Below are positions 33,454 to 42,326 of a DNA stretch of 54,090 nt, one piece after another. Source of the DNA: Flavobacterium xueshanense (lineage in GTDB: Bacteria > Bacteroidota > Bacteroidia > Flavobacteriales > Flavobacteriaceae); NCBI RefSeq assembly GCF_900112975.1, contig NZ_FONQ01000021.1, positions 1 through 54,090 of the forward strand, written 5' to 3'. Position numbers and translations under genes: made by a program. The notes beneath the pieces were generated by a model that was not told the DNA's origin, ran no database searches, and worked only from the letters and a program-made list of their open reading frames with translations. Position 1 is the stretch's first letter; each line of letters starts with the position of its first letter.

Positions 33454-35949
33454 TTATAGTTCGTCAAAATCGTTTGTAAATGATATGTTTAAAGTATAAA
33501 AATATTCCTTGTAAACTCTCCATTTATTAGCTCCGTCAACAGGTTCTTCCAACAATAGTTTTACACGTTGATTCTTGTATTTCCCACTTGCTTTAGAGCT
33601 TAATTGGAAACGATGTTTTACTTCTCGTTGGCGTTCACTTCCATCGATAATATCATAAATATATTTAAACTGGTCACTCAGTAATTCTCCATCTTCAGCA
33701 CAGATACTTGCTCTGATGGTTCTTGGTAACACTTGCTCACTCACTGCATCAGTTTGAATGAAGGAAACAGCCAAAATATTGGTAGTGATTCTGTCGGTTG
33801 ACTTAATAATATCAATATCTACTTGAGAGGTGGTATCCTGTCTTGTTTTTACTATTTTAATCAGAGGGATAACGACTTCTTGTAGTGAAGCTCCACCATG
33901 AATAAATCGAGAACCAGCCCCTTTTACACGAAGGCGGTTGATTGATTTAGTAATTAGAAAGTCTACATCTGATTGAATCCCTAAATCAGCTCCTTTAAAA
34001 GCTTTCGTTGAATTATCATTAGTAATGTTTTCTCCGATGACGAATCTTCTGTTTTCCTTCCAAATTTCACCTGTGTGTTTCGAAGTACTAAAATCACTTT
34101 CATCTAATTCATTATGCTGATAAATAAAACCATGGTCAGAAGTAATAAACATATTAGTCCCGTTCATGTTGGCAATCTTTTTCATCATTTCCATCAAAAA
34201 CTGTAGTTCATCTTCTACTGCTTCAAACACTTTTTCTTCAGTCGTTTTATCGTCACCTGTTTTATCAATCCTATTGTGATAGATATAAATAAGGTCATTC
34301 ATTTTTACAAACTCTCTTCCTTCTTTAGCAGAATTCAAATTCATGAAATCTTCTGCTTTTATAGCTGTTGCTCTTACTCCAGAGTTCTTTTCTAAAATTT
34401 TAGTTCTGTTTGCGGTTCCACTACTTGACATACCATCAGCAAAAATAATATCAGATTTATCTTGAATGCTTAACGCCTTATGTGGCAGCAACGAAGCCAT
34501 TCCAAGTTGCGTATAAGAAGGCAAACTACTTATCATATGATTTAAAGTGGCTTCATAACGATTTTCTGATTGAAGGCGTTTTGCTAACTCAGCTCCACAT
34601 TCATATCGGAAGGCATCAGATATTATTACAAACAATCGCTGTTTCTTATCAAGTACTGGCTTAACATGAGTATCAAAGAAGCTCTGTTGATTTGTTCTGG
34701 TGTCATTTGGCCAACTAGTCAATTTATCAATGATACTTTGCCAGTTGTTATTGTATATCAACAACCAGTCATTAGAATATACCTTCTCTACCTTATTTGA
34801 TAAATCAGCTAATATTTTGTTCTGAGTTGTTTTTCTGTAGTTATAAATAAACTTTCTATAAACTTGGTCCACTTCGTATAAAGTAGCGGCATAATTACCA
34901 GTTCCTTCTTCAAATGAGGTGTATTTAGTTTGGCCAAATTTACGGACCAATGCTATTAATTGTGCCCCATAAATGATGCTTTGGTAAAACGCTTCAAGTT
35001 CAGCAAACCAAAATTTATTCTCTCGTTGTTTAACGTATTGAATAACCTTTTCGTTTGAGATGCTTTCTGAGTCTATTAGATTAACTAGTTCATGGATAAC
35101 TTTTATATCAGTTAATTTAAACAAATCATCGCTTATGATGTCATCAATAGCAACTCGATTCAATTTTCCTTCTACATCAATATCTTGGGCTATCTTATCT
35201 GAAATTTTTCCAAAATATTCTCTAAATAAAATAGTATCCTTCCATAAAGAAAGTAACAATCTGCTTTCTTTTTTAATTCCTGTATTCGTACCTAACGCAA
35301 AATTAGTGTTGAATACTTCCAACAAGAAATCATAGATGGAAGGGCTTTCGTTTTCATAGTTATACTTTCTCTTTATTTCACTCCAATAGTAATCAGCTAA
35401 GTTATACCGTTGTAAATCTTTTTCATACTTCTCGTTCCCATCGGAGAAAGAAGAACCATGGGCATGAATATAAGTTACTAAACTGATGTTTTCTGTACCG
35501 AAAACTACTGCCAGCATTTTACCTCTTATTTCTTTATGTTCATCTCCATCGCCTAAAAACTCTTTAAGTTTTGCTCTTCGTTCTTTAGCTTTAAAAAACT
35601 CAAGATGTTCCGTTACTAAATCTTTAAAATGATACCCTAATCCCATTTCTTGAAGGAACATAGCTTCTTGGTCCGTACGAAATACATGGTGAGCTAATTC
35701 AATATCTAATAGCCAATTGTCTTCATTGGCGGGTATCTCTCCCGTAAAATAGAGTAAAAATTTTCCTTCTGGGGCTTGTTTAGATACACGATGTTTTACC
35801 TCAAACTCATTACCTTCTACATAGATTTTCTCCACTTCAGAAAGGTTTAATTCTTGGTATTGGTCTACAAATTCTTCTTTTTCATCATACCAAAAAATGA
35901 TTCGATGAGTTTCGAATCGTTTTATGAGTGCTTCTGCTATTTTATTCAT
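33454..35949 (-). CDS. pglZ: BREX protein PglZ (BrxZ), alkaline-phosphatase superfamily
   Basis: In this 831-residue protein, RIIFWYDEKEEFVDQYQEL opens it as in other BREX PglZ proteins. The PglZ metal-hydrolase domain follows in the centre: FVIISDAFRYECGAEL (the metal-binding Asp), MFITSDHGFIYQHNE (Asp-His) and RFIHGGASLQEVVIPLI (His). It is a core component that works with PglX in methylation and with BrxC in restriction. Its start overlaps the upstream TPR-S1 gene by 8 nt. Length is normal for type 1 systems. Confidence 0.94.
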   Translation of the reverse strand: MNKIAEALIKRFETHRIIFWYDEKEEFVDQYQELNLSEVEKIYVEGNEFEVKHRVSKQAPEGKFLLYFTGEIPANEDNWLLDIELAHHVFRTDQEAMFLQEMGLGYHFKDLVTEHLEFFKAKERRAKLKEFLGDGDEHKEIRGKMLAVVFGTENISLVTYIHAHGSSFSDGNEKYEKDLQRYNLADYYWSEIKRKYNYENESPSIYDFLLEVFNTNFALGTNTGIKKESRLLLSLWKDTILFREYFGKISDKIAQDIDVEGKLNRVAIDDIISDDLFKLTDIKVIHELVNLIDSESISNEKVIQYVKQRENKFWFAELEAFYQSIIYGAQLIALVRKFGQTKYTSFEEGTGNYAATLYEVDQVYRKFIYNYRKTTQNKILADLSNKVEKVYSNDWLLIYNNNWQSIIDKLTSWPNDTRTNQQSFFDTHVKPVLDKKQRLFVIISDAFRYECGAELAKRLQSENRYEATLNHMISSLPSYTQLGMASLLPHKALSIQDKSDIIFADGMSSSGTANRTKILEKNSGVRATAIKAEDFMNLNSAKEGREFVKMNDLIYIYHNRIDKTGDDKTTEEKVFEAVEDELQFLMEMMKKIANMNGTNMFITSDHGFIYQHNELDESDFSTSKHTGEIWKENRRFVIGENITNDNSTKAFKGADLGIQSDVDFLITKSINRLRVKGAGSRFIHGGASLQEVVIPLIKIVKTRQDTTSQVDIDIIKSTDRITTNILAVSFIQTDAVSEQVLPRTIRASICAEDGELLSDQFKYIYDIIDGSERQREVKHRFQLSSKASGKYKNQRVKLLLEEPVDGANKWRVYKEYFYTLNISFTNDFDEL

Positions 35950-37501
35950 TTACTATTTTTAATTCAATTCCTCTATCTGAAACTTTTTCTACTCTTACTT
36001 TAATATTTTGACCATTATGGTAGACTTCTTTGAAAGTATTTTTAATATTAGATGGCAAATAATTTTTATGAATTAAACCATCCTTATGACCATTTAGCTT
36101 TACAAATATCCCAAAATCAGTAAAGTTTTTTATTGTTCCAGATAGCACCGTTCCAACTAATAAATTTTCACTACGACTAACTACTTTTTCAAGTATTTTA
36201 ATATTTTCAGCAACAGTTCTACCATCAAAAGACCTCATTTCTACAAAAGATACTTTTGAATCGTTTAATTGACTAATATTTCTTTGTTTTTCATTAAAAT
36301 CCCTTTTGTTAAAATTAAACACTCTATTATCTAGAGTTTTTATTTTACCTAATTTCCCGTTTTGATGAATAAAGACTATTTTCCCACTTATTTCATTTAA
36401 ACCTTTATACTTTTCTTTTAGCCATAAATTTTGTGCATTTTTATATGTAAGAATGAACTCTTTACAATTTTGAAATTCTATATCGAAATACTTATACAAA
36501 CTCTCATAATCTTGTTTGTTTTTCAGTTCATATTTTTTCACTATTGAAGCTATCAATTCAGCAATTATTTTACCATCATCGGGTCTGTTTAACTTTACAA
36601 ATACTCTTGCCTGTAATAAAAACAAACTATTCATTTTATCAAGGTCTATTCTATAAAATGTTGCGTCTACGGAATATTTTAATGCCTTTTCAAAATTGTT
36701 TTGATTATAATATAAACTAGATATATCATAATACAAAAACCATTTGTCGTTTCCAGCCTTAGTTGAAAGTAAAGCTTGAAATAATTCCTCGCTTTTCTCT
36801 AATTCTCCTAATTTTTCATAGCACAGTGCTATCCTCATTTTAAACCATAAATCATTACTGTAATGAAATTCATTGATTTCATTTAAGGCTACTTCACAAA
36901 GGGATTTACATTCTTCATACAACTCGGTTTTCAGTAATGCTTTAGTTTTTAAAGCATAGTATGTTTCAAGGTCCGAAGCAACCTTTATTTCTTCCCCTTC
37001 TTTAATATAATTCTTGTTTTTTTTAGAAAGATAAGATGAATCTAATTTATCTAAATACTCATTTACTTTTCTACCGTTAAATAAATTTTTAGAATGACCT
37101 TTTGATAGTTCAATTGCGGCAATTGTATATGGGCAAGGATAAGTATTATCTAATCGTAAATTTGATTGTGAAATTACTTGAAGCATTTTATTAATATTTA
37201 CTTCATCTGGTAGAACATCAATACCTTTCTTCCCTTTTAAATATTTATTAAAAGCAAACCATTTAAATCTATTGATGATTTCTTCCTTATCAGAGTATTT
37301 TTTTACAACCTCGTAAACAAAATCAAATTCTACTCCCGAATCATTTTTTGCTGCTTTAAGGACTTGTAAGGCATCGTATAAATTAAATACATCATCACCT
37401 TCAAATTCGTTCCATATTCTTTTGCCAATAGCAATTGATTCTTTAGGAGAGCTATCTAATAAACCCTTTGCTTTATTTTGTAATTCAATTTTAGTTTCCA
37501 T
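35942..37501 (-). CDS. BREX-associated TPR and S1 RNA-binding protein
   Basis: The 519-residue protein is not a standard BREX component. The central part (about 180-330) has TPR-like helical pairs (LYEECKSLCEVALNEI, ALCYEKLGELEKSEELFQALL, FLYYDISSLYYNQNNFEKALKYSVDA). A linker with SGKIVFIHQNGKLGKIKTLDNRVF may be an RNA- or nucleotide-binding small barrel. The last 75 residues are an S1 domain (VGTVLSGTIKNFTDFGIFVKL...HKDGLIHKNYL). I chose ATG 37501, which overlaps the upstream gene by 11 nt; an earlier in-frame ATG (37528) extends further into that gene. Coupled translation with the helicase-like gene and PglZ suggests one complex. Confidence 0.75.
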   Translation of the reverse strand: METKIELQNKAKGLLDSSPKESIAIGKRIWNEFEGDDVFNLYDALQVLKAAKNDSGVEFDFVYEVVKKYSDKEEIINRFKWFAFNKYLKGKKGIDVLPDEVNINKMLQVISQSNLRLDNTYPCPYTIAAIELSKGHSKNLFNGRKVNEYLDKLDSSYLSKKNKNYIKEGEEIKVASDLETYYALKTKALLKTELYEECKSLCEVALNEINEFHYSNDLWFKMRIALCYEKLGELEKSEELFQALLSTKAGNDKWFLYYDISSLYYNQNNFEKALKYSVDATFYRIDLDKMNSLFLLQARVFVKLNRPDDGKIIAELIASIVKKYELKNKQDYESLYKYFDIEFQNCKEFILTYKNAQNLWLKEKYKGLNEISGKIVFIHQNGKLGKIKTLDNRVFNFNKRDFNEKQRNISQLNDSKVSFVEMRSFDGRTVAENIKILEKVVSRSENLLVGTVLSGTIKNFTDFGIFVKLNGHKDGLIHKNYLPSNIKNTFKEVYHNGQNIKVRVEKVSDRGIELKIVNE

Positions 37502-40436
37502 AAAACAATAAATTTTTAAGTCTAACACTAATATCCTTATCGGTTTTCTCCATTATTAAAATTTTAGAGAAGAATCCAGCTCCATTGTAATATATTTTGA
37601 ATTTAATTTTACTATTCTTGTCTATGAACTGGAAAGTATCTTGATAGGAGTGGCTATCTATTAAGCACATTTCACCACCAAGCTCAATACTTTCAGTTTT
37701 CCATTTTTCATAAATTTTTTTTCTGAAGTCAATCGGGTTTTTTACCGCTTCAATTTTTTTACTCGATTTTGACCATACTTCTAAGGTACATTCTTCGACT
37801 ATATCAGCATGTACAATATCATTTTTCTCAGAACGAATTGATGTAATTATTCCTTTTCCATTATTATTAAATAACAATATAAGTTTAGAAGAAGTAGGTG
37901 TTGAAAAATAAGCTTTGGATAAATAATCTCCTGTACGTGCTGTTTTCTCTAATATATAGCCTTTTTTGTGTATAGCTTTTGAAAGTATACAAATTGCAGC
38001 TTTTGAATTTTCAATCAAGCTAGAATCAATGACATCTAAAAATTCTTTGAGAATTTCAAAGTCGATTGTTTCAAAACTATTTTTTTGCTGAACTATTGTA
38101 TCTGTCCAATTTTCACCAACCAAATCTTCAAATTGACAATCTTTAAACGGATTTATTTCCTCTGGATTGACAACAAAAACTTTTGATTGAGAACTTGATA
38201 TTCCAGAGTACAACCATTTAAAATAACTTTCATTAGTAATGCCGTTACTTTCTCCTTGTCTAGCATTAATGATTACATTTTCGAAAAGGGAACCAACTGA
38301 TTTGTGAACAGTAATACACCAACCATAATTAGCAATAATAGCATTCAAAAAAGAATCCGTTTTTGATACATGATATAAGATTCTTTGGTGATGTTTTTTT
38401 CGATACTTTCTTTCTAATTTTCGTAATTCACGTTCTAATTCTTCTAATTTTGTTTTGACACGTTCTCCATTTTCAAATTTAATAGTATAGTCCTTGATTT
38501 CTTTATTTAATAAAACATATTGATTGTCTTGTCTTAATTGTGTGAATTCAGCGGACGACTCAAAATCATTTTCTTTTTTATAGGTATTAATCCTGTTGGT
38601 TGTAGATATTTTGAAAGCTAATTGTTCTTCTTTTGATAACTTACCATTTCCCTTAAAATAATTGTTGTAAAACCAAATATTTGTTTCGGGTTTATTATCT
38701 ATACTTAAGCATTGTACTTTGAGTTTAATGAACTCCAAAATAACTGTTGTATTTATGTTTTTGATAAAGATTTGTTCTGAATGAGATTCAAGTTTTTCTT
38801 TAACTGTCAAATACATTCCATTATATAATCTTGTAACTCCTCCAAATCCCGTTTCATCAGCAATGTTTACATTATTGTTAATTAATAATAAATCCCCCGT
38901 GGAAAGTTCTTTAGTGTTCTTAAGACAATTTTCTTTAATCCATAAATTGATGGTTTTCGCATCATCGTTTTTATATACCAGAACAGCATTACTTGGCTCT
39001 GCGGTTAGAACACCACTAAACCACATGCGAAGTGAATTCGATACTTCATGTTTATCTAATAGAGCCAAATCGCCTTCGTCCCAGTTGTATTTTAGCTGAT
39101 TGTAGTTTTTATTGTGAATTGAGTTTGCTAAATCAGTCCTCAGCATTTGTTTCCCTATTTTATTAACCTCTTTAGGAATAGGTCGGTGATGTTTAATCGA
39201 ACCATCAAAGAGTTGATTTAATGTGTCTACTATAATCGCAGATTCATCCTCTTTTCCATAGGAAAGAAAATAGGGGTCGCCTATGCAAATCAATTTTCGT
39301 TTTGTTTTTCCTAGTGATAAATACTTTAACAAATCCTCTAACAATCTACCAGAGCCAAAACGAATAAGTTCTGACTGATTCAAACTTCTTGATACTAAAT
39401 GAGCTTCGTGAAGTATAATAACCGCATTCTCATCAAGACTAAAATCAGAACTTATGGGAATAATTACTTGTATTCCATCTTCAATGTCGCTACTTTCTAT
39501 ATCGTCAGTTTCTTTAGCATCCTCCATTTTAGCTGGTCCTCCGTAAATGGTGTTATATAGACTATGAGAGGTAATGCCGCTTCTTTTTTTAATTTTTTCT
39601 CTAATTCTCGTAGAATGGGTCCACGTTTCCGTTTGCGGTATATTATGATTGCTGACTTCTCTTAAAATATAGTTTACCCAGCCATCTCTTTGAGTGACAT
39701 CCATTGATTCTAATACTAAAATCTCGGATTCTTCATTTTGTAAAAATAAATTGATTTCGGTTTCTAAGTCAGAATCAATTTCATTAACCTTATTTTCAAA
39801 CGTTTTATGTTCAGAAATCTTGATTTTTTCTTCCCAAGCTAATGCTGGAAAAATGTGCTTTAAAGCATTAGCTGATTCATCTGAAAAAGTATTTGGGCTA
39901 TTATAATCATACAAGAAATTAGAAAACTCTGATTCTTGTGAAATTATATAATAAGGAATATTCCTTGGAGTATCTCTATTCAACTTTATGGGGCCAGAAA
40001 ATAAATTAACAGCACCAACTCTGGAAGGGTCGATATTAGACCTTAGAATTATATCGTTATTTATAACATCATAGAAAATTTGCCTGTACGACTTAAGTTG
40101 AATAAATGGATTTCCAAAACTAGCTCCTTTTACTTCTAATAGAAATTTGTCTTTTTCTGCTTCTATGTACCATTTATCTTTAGCGAATTCATCATCTTCT
40201 ATCGGAAGATTGATAGTTCCTTGATAATCTTTTAAATCTATAACTAGTAATCCATGATTGTATAGTAATATAGCATCAGCTCTAAAGCGGCTACAGTTTT
40301 CAGATTCGGGATTCCCAATTAGCAAGCCGTCCCAGCCTTTTTGAATGAATAGCTTATTAAGTTCAATAGCAATTCTTCTAAACTGAGTGTTTTCATGAAA
40401 ATTTGGTGCCCTGTTATGTGTTATTTCTAGTCCCAT
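37491..40436 (-). CDS. BREX-associated NERD-nuclease/helicase-like protein with broken P-loop
   Basis: In this 981-residue protein an N-terminal NERD-type nuclease domain shows FRADAILLYNHGLLVIDLKDY (Asp 54, Asp 67-Leu-Lys 69). The rest follows superfamily-1 helicases of the DUF2075/UvrD_C_2 kind: IILHEAH (343-346 in the position of Walker B DEAH), LICIGDPYFLSYG, LLYHVSKTD, then TVHKSVGSLFENVIINAR and YFKWLYSGISSSQSKVFVV (motifs V-VI). At the Walker A position the sequence is ESMDVTQRDGW (243-253), without the GxxGxGK[ST] Lys. ATP hydrolysis is therefore doubtful, whereas the nuclease residues look intact. It lies in the insert between pglX and pglZ. Confidence 0.75.
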   Translation of the reverse strand: MGLEITHNRAPNFHENTQFRRIAIELNKLFIQKGWDGLLIGNPESENCSRFRADAILLYNHGLLVIDLKDYQGTINLPIEDDEFAKDKWYIEAEKDKFLLEVKGASFGNPFIQLKSYRQIFYDVINNDIILRSNIDPSRVGAVNLFSGPIKLNRDTPRNIPYYIISQESEFSNFLYDYNSPNTFSDESANALKHIFPALAWEEKIKISEHKTFENKVNEIDSDLETEINLFLQNEESEILVLESMDVTQRDGWVNYILREVSNHNIPQTETWTHSTRIREKIKKRSGITSHSLYNTIYGGPAKMEDAKETDDIESSDIEDGIQVIIPISSDFSLDENAVIILHEAHLVSRSLNQSELIRFGSGRLLEDLLKYLSLGKTKRKLICIGDPYFLSYGKEDESAIIVDTLNQLFDGSIKHHRPIPKEVNKIGKQMLRTDLANSIHNKNYNQLKYNWDEGDLALLDKHEVSNSLRMWFSGVLTAEPSNAVLVYKNDDAKTINLWIKENCLKNTKELSTGDLLLINNNVNIADETGFGGVTRLYNGMYLTVKEKLESHSEQIFIKNINTTVILEFIKLKVQCLSIDNKPETNIWFYNNYFKGNGKLSKEEQLAFKISTTNRINTYKKENDFESSAEFTQLRQDNQYVLLNKEIKDYTIKFENGERVKTKLEELERELRKLERKYRKKHHQRILYHVSKTDSFLNAIIANYGWCITVHKSVGSLFENVIINARQGESNGITNESYFKWLYSGISSSQSKVFVVNPEEINPFKDCQFEDLVGENWTDTIVQQKNSFETIDFEILKEFLDVIDSSLIENSKAAICILSKAIHKKGYILEKTARTGDYLSKAYFSTPTSSKLILLFNNNGKGIITSIRSEKNDIVHADIVEECTLEVWSKSSKKIEAVKNPIDFRKKIYEKWKTESIELGGEMCLIDSHSYQDTFQFIDKNSKIKFKIYYNGAGFFSKILIMEKTDKDISVRLKNLLFYGN

Positions 40437-40442
40437 ATTTAA

Positions 40443-41549
40443 TTACTCATTAGCTTCTTTATACAAATAGTAATCTAAAATGGCTAAATCATCAATGCCA
40501 GTTTCCTCACATATTTCTATCAAAAATTTATTTGTTGCTTTGTATTTTTCTCCTAAAGATATTCTTTTTGGTAATTCAATCCCGTATCGTTTTAATGTAG
40601 AATCAATCTTACTATTTTTTACAAAATACTTTTTTGGGTCATGAGCGGTTAGTATTTTGGTAATTAAAGCTTCACCAACACCTCTTATTTTTAAATCTCC
40701 TTTTAAGGCCCTATCGACACGAACTGCAATATCTATAGTATCATCAGTCAAGACACGAAGTAAGCTTTTAAAACGACTAATTTCAGCTTTTATAGTTGGT
40801 TTAGGAATTGATATCAAATGTCCCAATTCCCAAATTTTAAAAAACTCATCTACATCAATATTTCTGAAATTTGGATAGTCAATGCTTTTTTTGATATCTG
40901 CGACATCTTTTTTTCGAATTTGTTTGGTAAACGCATAATCTATACTTTTTCGATATTTTGTTAAAGCAGTAATCAATGCTTTTTTGGAAACCATTGTTAC
41001 TTCATATTCCTCTTTAAGTTTTTCTTTAAATTTCTTAGCTAGTTTTTCATCCTCTTTTTTTCTTTCTAATCTAGCTTTGTAAATTAAATGGTATTCACTT
41101 ATGAATGATTGAGTTAAAGGAGCTGCTTTGGACTCTATAGATTGAAACCAATTCAATAATTCAACACATTCTGTTTGGTCTTTTAAAATATAAGAAAGCT
41201 CAATATTAGAGAACAATCCATTTGAAGTACAATTTGCAGAACCTACAAAAGCCGTATAAACCTGTTTTGACCTTATAATGTAAACCTTAGGATGATAAAA
41301 TTCTTGATTATAAAACATCTTCACGGTAACATCTAGTAAAAGTCGCTGCTTGTATAACACATCGAGGGCAACGGGGTCAGTAGGTAAATCAATTCCTAAA
41401 ATATAATTTTGTTTTGCTTTTTCTGGAAGATTATCTTGGATAAATTCCAGCCCTTTATTGGTCAGTAAAGCAACTGCAACCCAAATCTCATCCGCACTTT
41501 TTAGTTTGGACTTCAATTCATTTTTAAGATTTTGAGTTATTGTTTTCAT
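40443..41549 (-). CDS. BREX-associated phospholipase D-like nuclease
   Basis: In this 368-residue protein the PLD catalytic segment is FYHPKVYIIRSKQVYTAFVGSANCTSNGL: HxK (His 86, Lys 88) followed 15 residues later by GSAN (103-106). One HKD motif is present, so a dimer would be needed, as in bacterial Nuc and BfiI-type nucleases. The C-terminal half is helical, with GVGEALITKILTAHDPKKYF resembling a helix-hairpin-helix DNA-binding motif. I chose ATG 41549 (MKTITQNLKN). It is 6 nt ahead of the helicase-like gene. In this setting it may be a DNA-cutting or DNA-sensing partner. Confidence 0.78.
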   Translation of the reverse strand: MKTITQNLKNELKSKLKSADEIWVAVALLTNKGLEFIQDNLPEKAKQNYILGIDLPTDPVALDVLYKQRLLLDVTVKMFYNQEFYHPKVYIIRSKQVYTAFVGSANCTSNGLFSNIELSYILKDQTECVELLNWFQSIESKAAPLTQSFISEYHLIYKARLERKKEDEKLAKKFKEKLKEEYEVTMVSKKALITALTKYRKSIDYAFTKQIRKKDVADIKKSIDYPNFRNIDVDEFFKIWELGHLISIPKPTIKAEISRFKSLLRVLTDDTIDIAVRVDRALKGDLKIRGVGEALITKILTAHDPKKYFVKNSKIDSTLKRYGIELPKRISLGEKYKATNKFLIEICEETGIDDLAILDYYLYKEANE

Positions 41550-41651
41550 TGTTTTATCGTTGTTGTATAAATGCAATCAAAACCAACTATTTCTTTGATG
41601 GCGTAACTGATGACTACCATCTCAGTTTGTTAGTGTTTTTTACTATTTTAT

Positions 41652-42044
41652 TCATCCTTCGCCTGTTTCAAATCTAGATTCAATAAGCTCCATTTGGCTA
41701 ATAATTTCATCTGGTTTGATTTCTTCTTGTTTGTGCTTGTCTTTTGCAAAATAAAGGCATAAAAGGCCTGTCAATAAAGAAACTGAAAAAAAGGACCAAG
41801 TAATGTATTTTGCATTATAATCATTTTTAAAATCAGTAACAATAATTGTTATTAAACAAGAAGCACAAGCTCCAAGTAGAAGAAAACCAATCCAATAAAA
41901 ATTATTTATTTCAATATTAATTCCTTTAATTTTAGACTTTATAAAAACCCATTCGTTTACACTAATTGGATATGCTTTTCCTTTTTGATGAGGGACTATT
42001 TCAAATTGTTGCGATACATTAAATTTATTTCCTGTGCCAGCCAT
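41652..42044 (-). CDS. Small two-TM protein in the BREX insert
   Basis: The 130-residue protein has two membrane helices: about residues 50-68 (YWIGFLLLGACASCLITIIV) and 80-98 (YITWSFFSVSLLTGLLCLYF). The first 45 residues are soluble (FNVSQQFEIVPHQKGKAYPISVNEWVFIKSKI). The tail is acidic. It starts one base into the stop of the zinc-ribbon gene (TAATG), so they are coupled. Such zinc-ribbon plus two-TM pairs are of a type I have met in defence islands, but I cannot name this one. The 103-nt gap to the PLD-like gene holds no recognisable feature. Confidence 0.62.
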   Translation of the reverse strand: MAGTGNKFNVSQQFEIVPHQKGKAYPISVNEWVFIKSKIKGINIEINNFYWIGFLLLGACASCLITIIVTDFKNDYNAKYITWSFFSVSLLTGLLCLYFAKDKHKQEEIKPDEIISQMELIESRFETGEG

Positions 42045-42310
42045 TACTGATTGTTGGTTTTAGGTTCAACATTGGGTTTTTCAATTGCTCCAGATAATAA
42101 TGCATTTATAAACACAGAGTTACCACAATTATTACAGCTTACAGGTACGACTGGAAAAATAGTTCCACTTCCAATAACAAGATTTCCATCATGAAATTCT
42201 CTCAATTCATAAATTTTATCTGAAATATTCCAACTATTTGACCCGCACATTGGGCATGGTTGGTTTTTCCATTTATCATTCAAATGATTAATTAGTTTAT
42301 CAGTATTCAT
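42044..42310 (-). CDS. Small zinc-ribbon protein in the BREX insert
   Basis: The 88-residue protein has CPMCG near residue 19-23 and CNNCG near 59-63, a typical two-knuckle zinc ribbon. The intervening HDGNLVIGSGTIFPVVPVS is a beta hairpin. The C-terminus is disordered. It is coupled by TAATG with the two-TM gene and lies 16 nt after pglX. Function is not known; a zinc-ribbon sensor for the membrane partner is possible. Confidence 0.68.
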   Translation of the reverse strand: MNTDKLINHLNDKWKNQPCPMCGSNSWNISDKIYELREFHDGNLVIGSGTIFPVVPVSCNNCGNSVFINALLSGAIEKPNVEPKTNNQ

Positions 42311-42326
42311 TTTAAAATGTTTTTAT

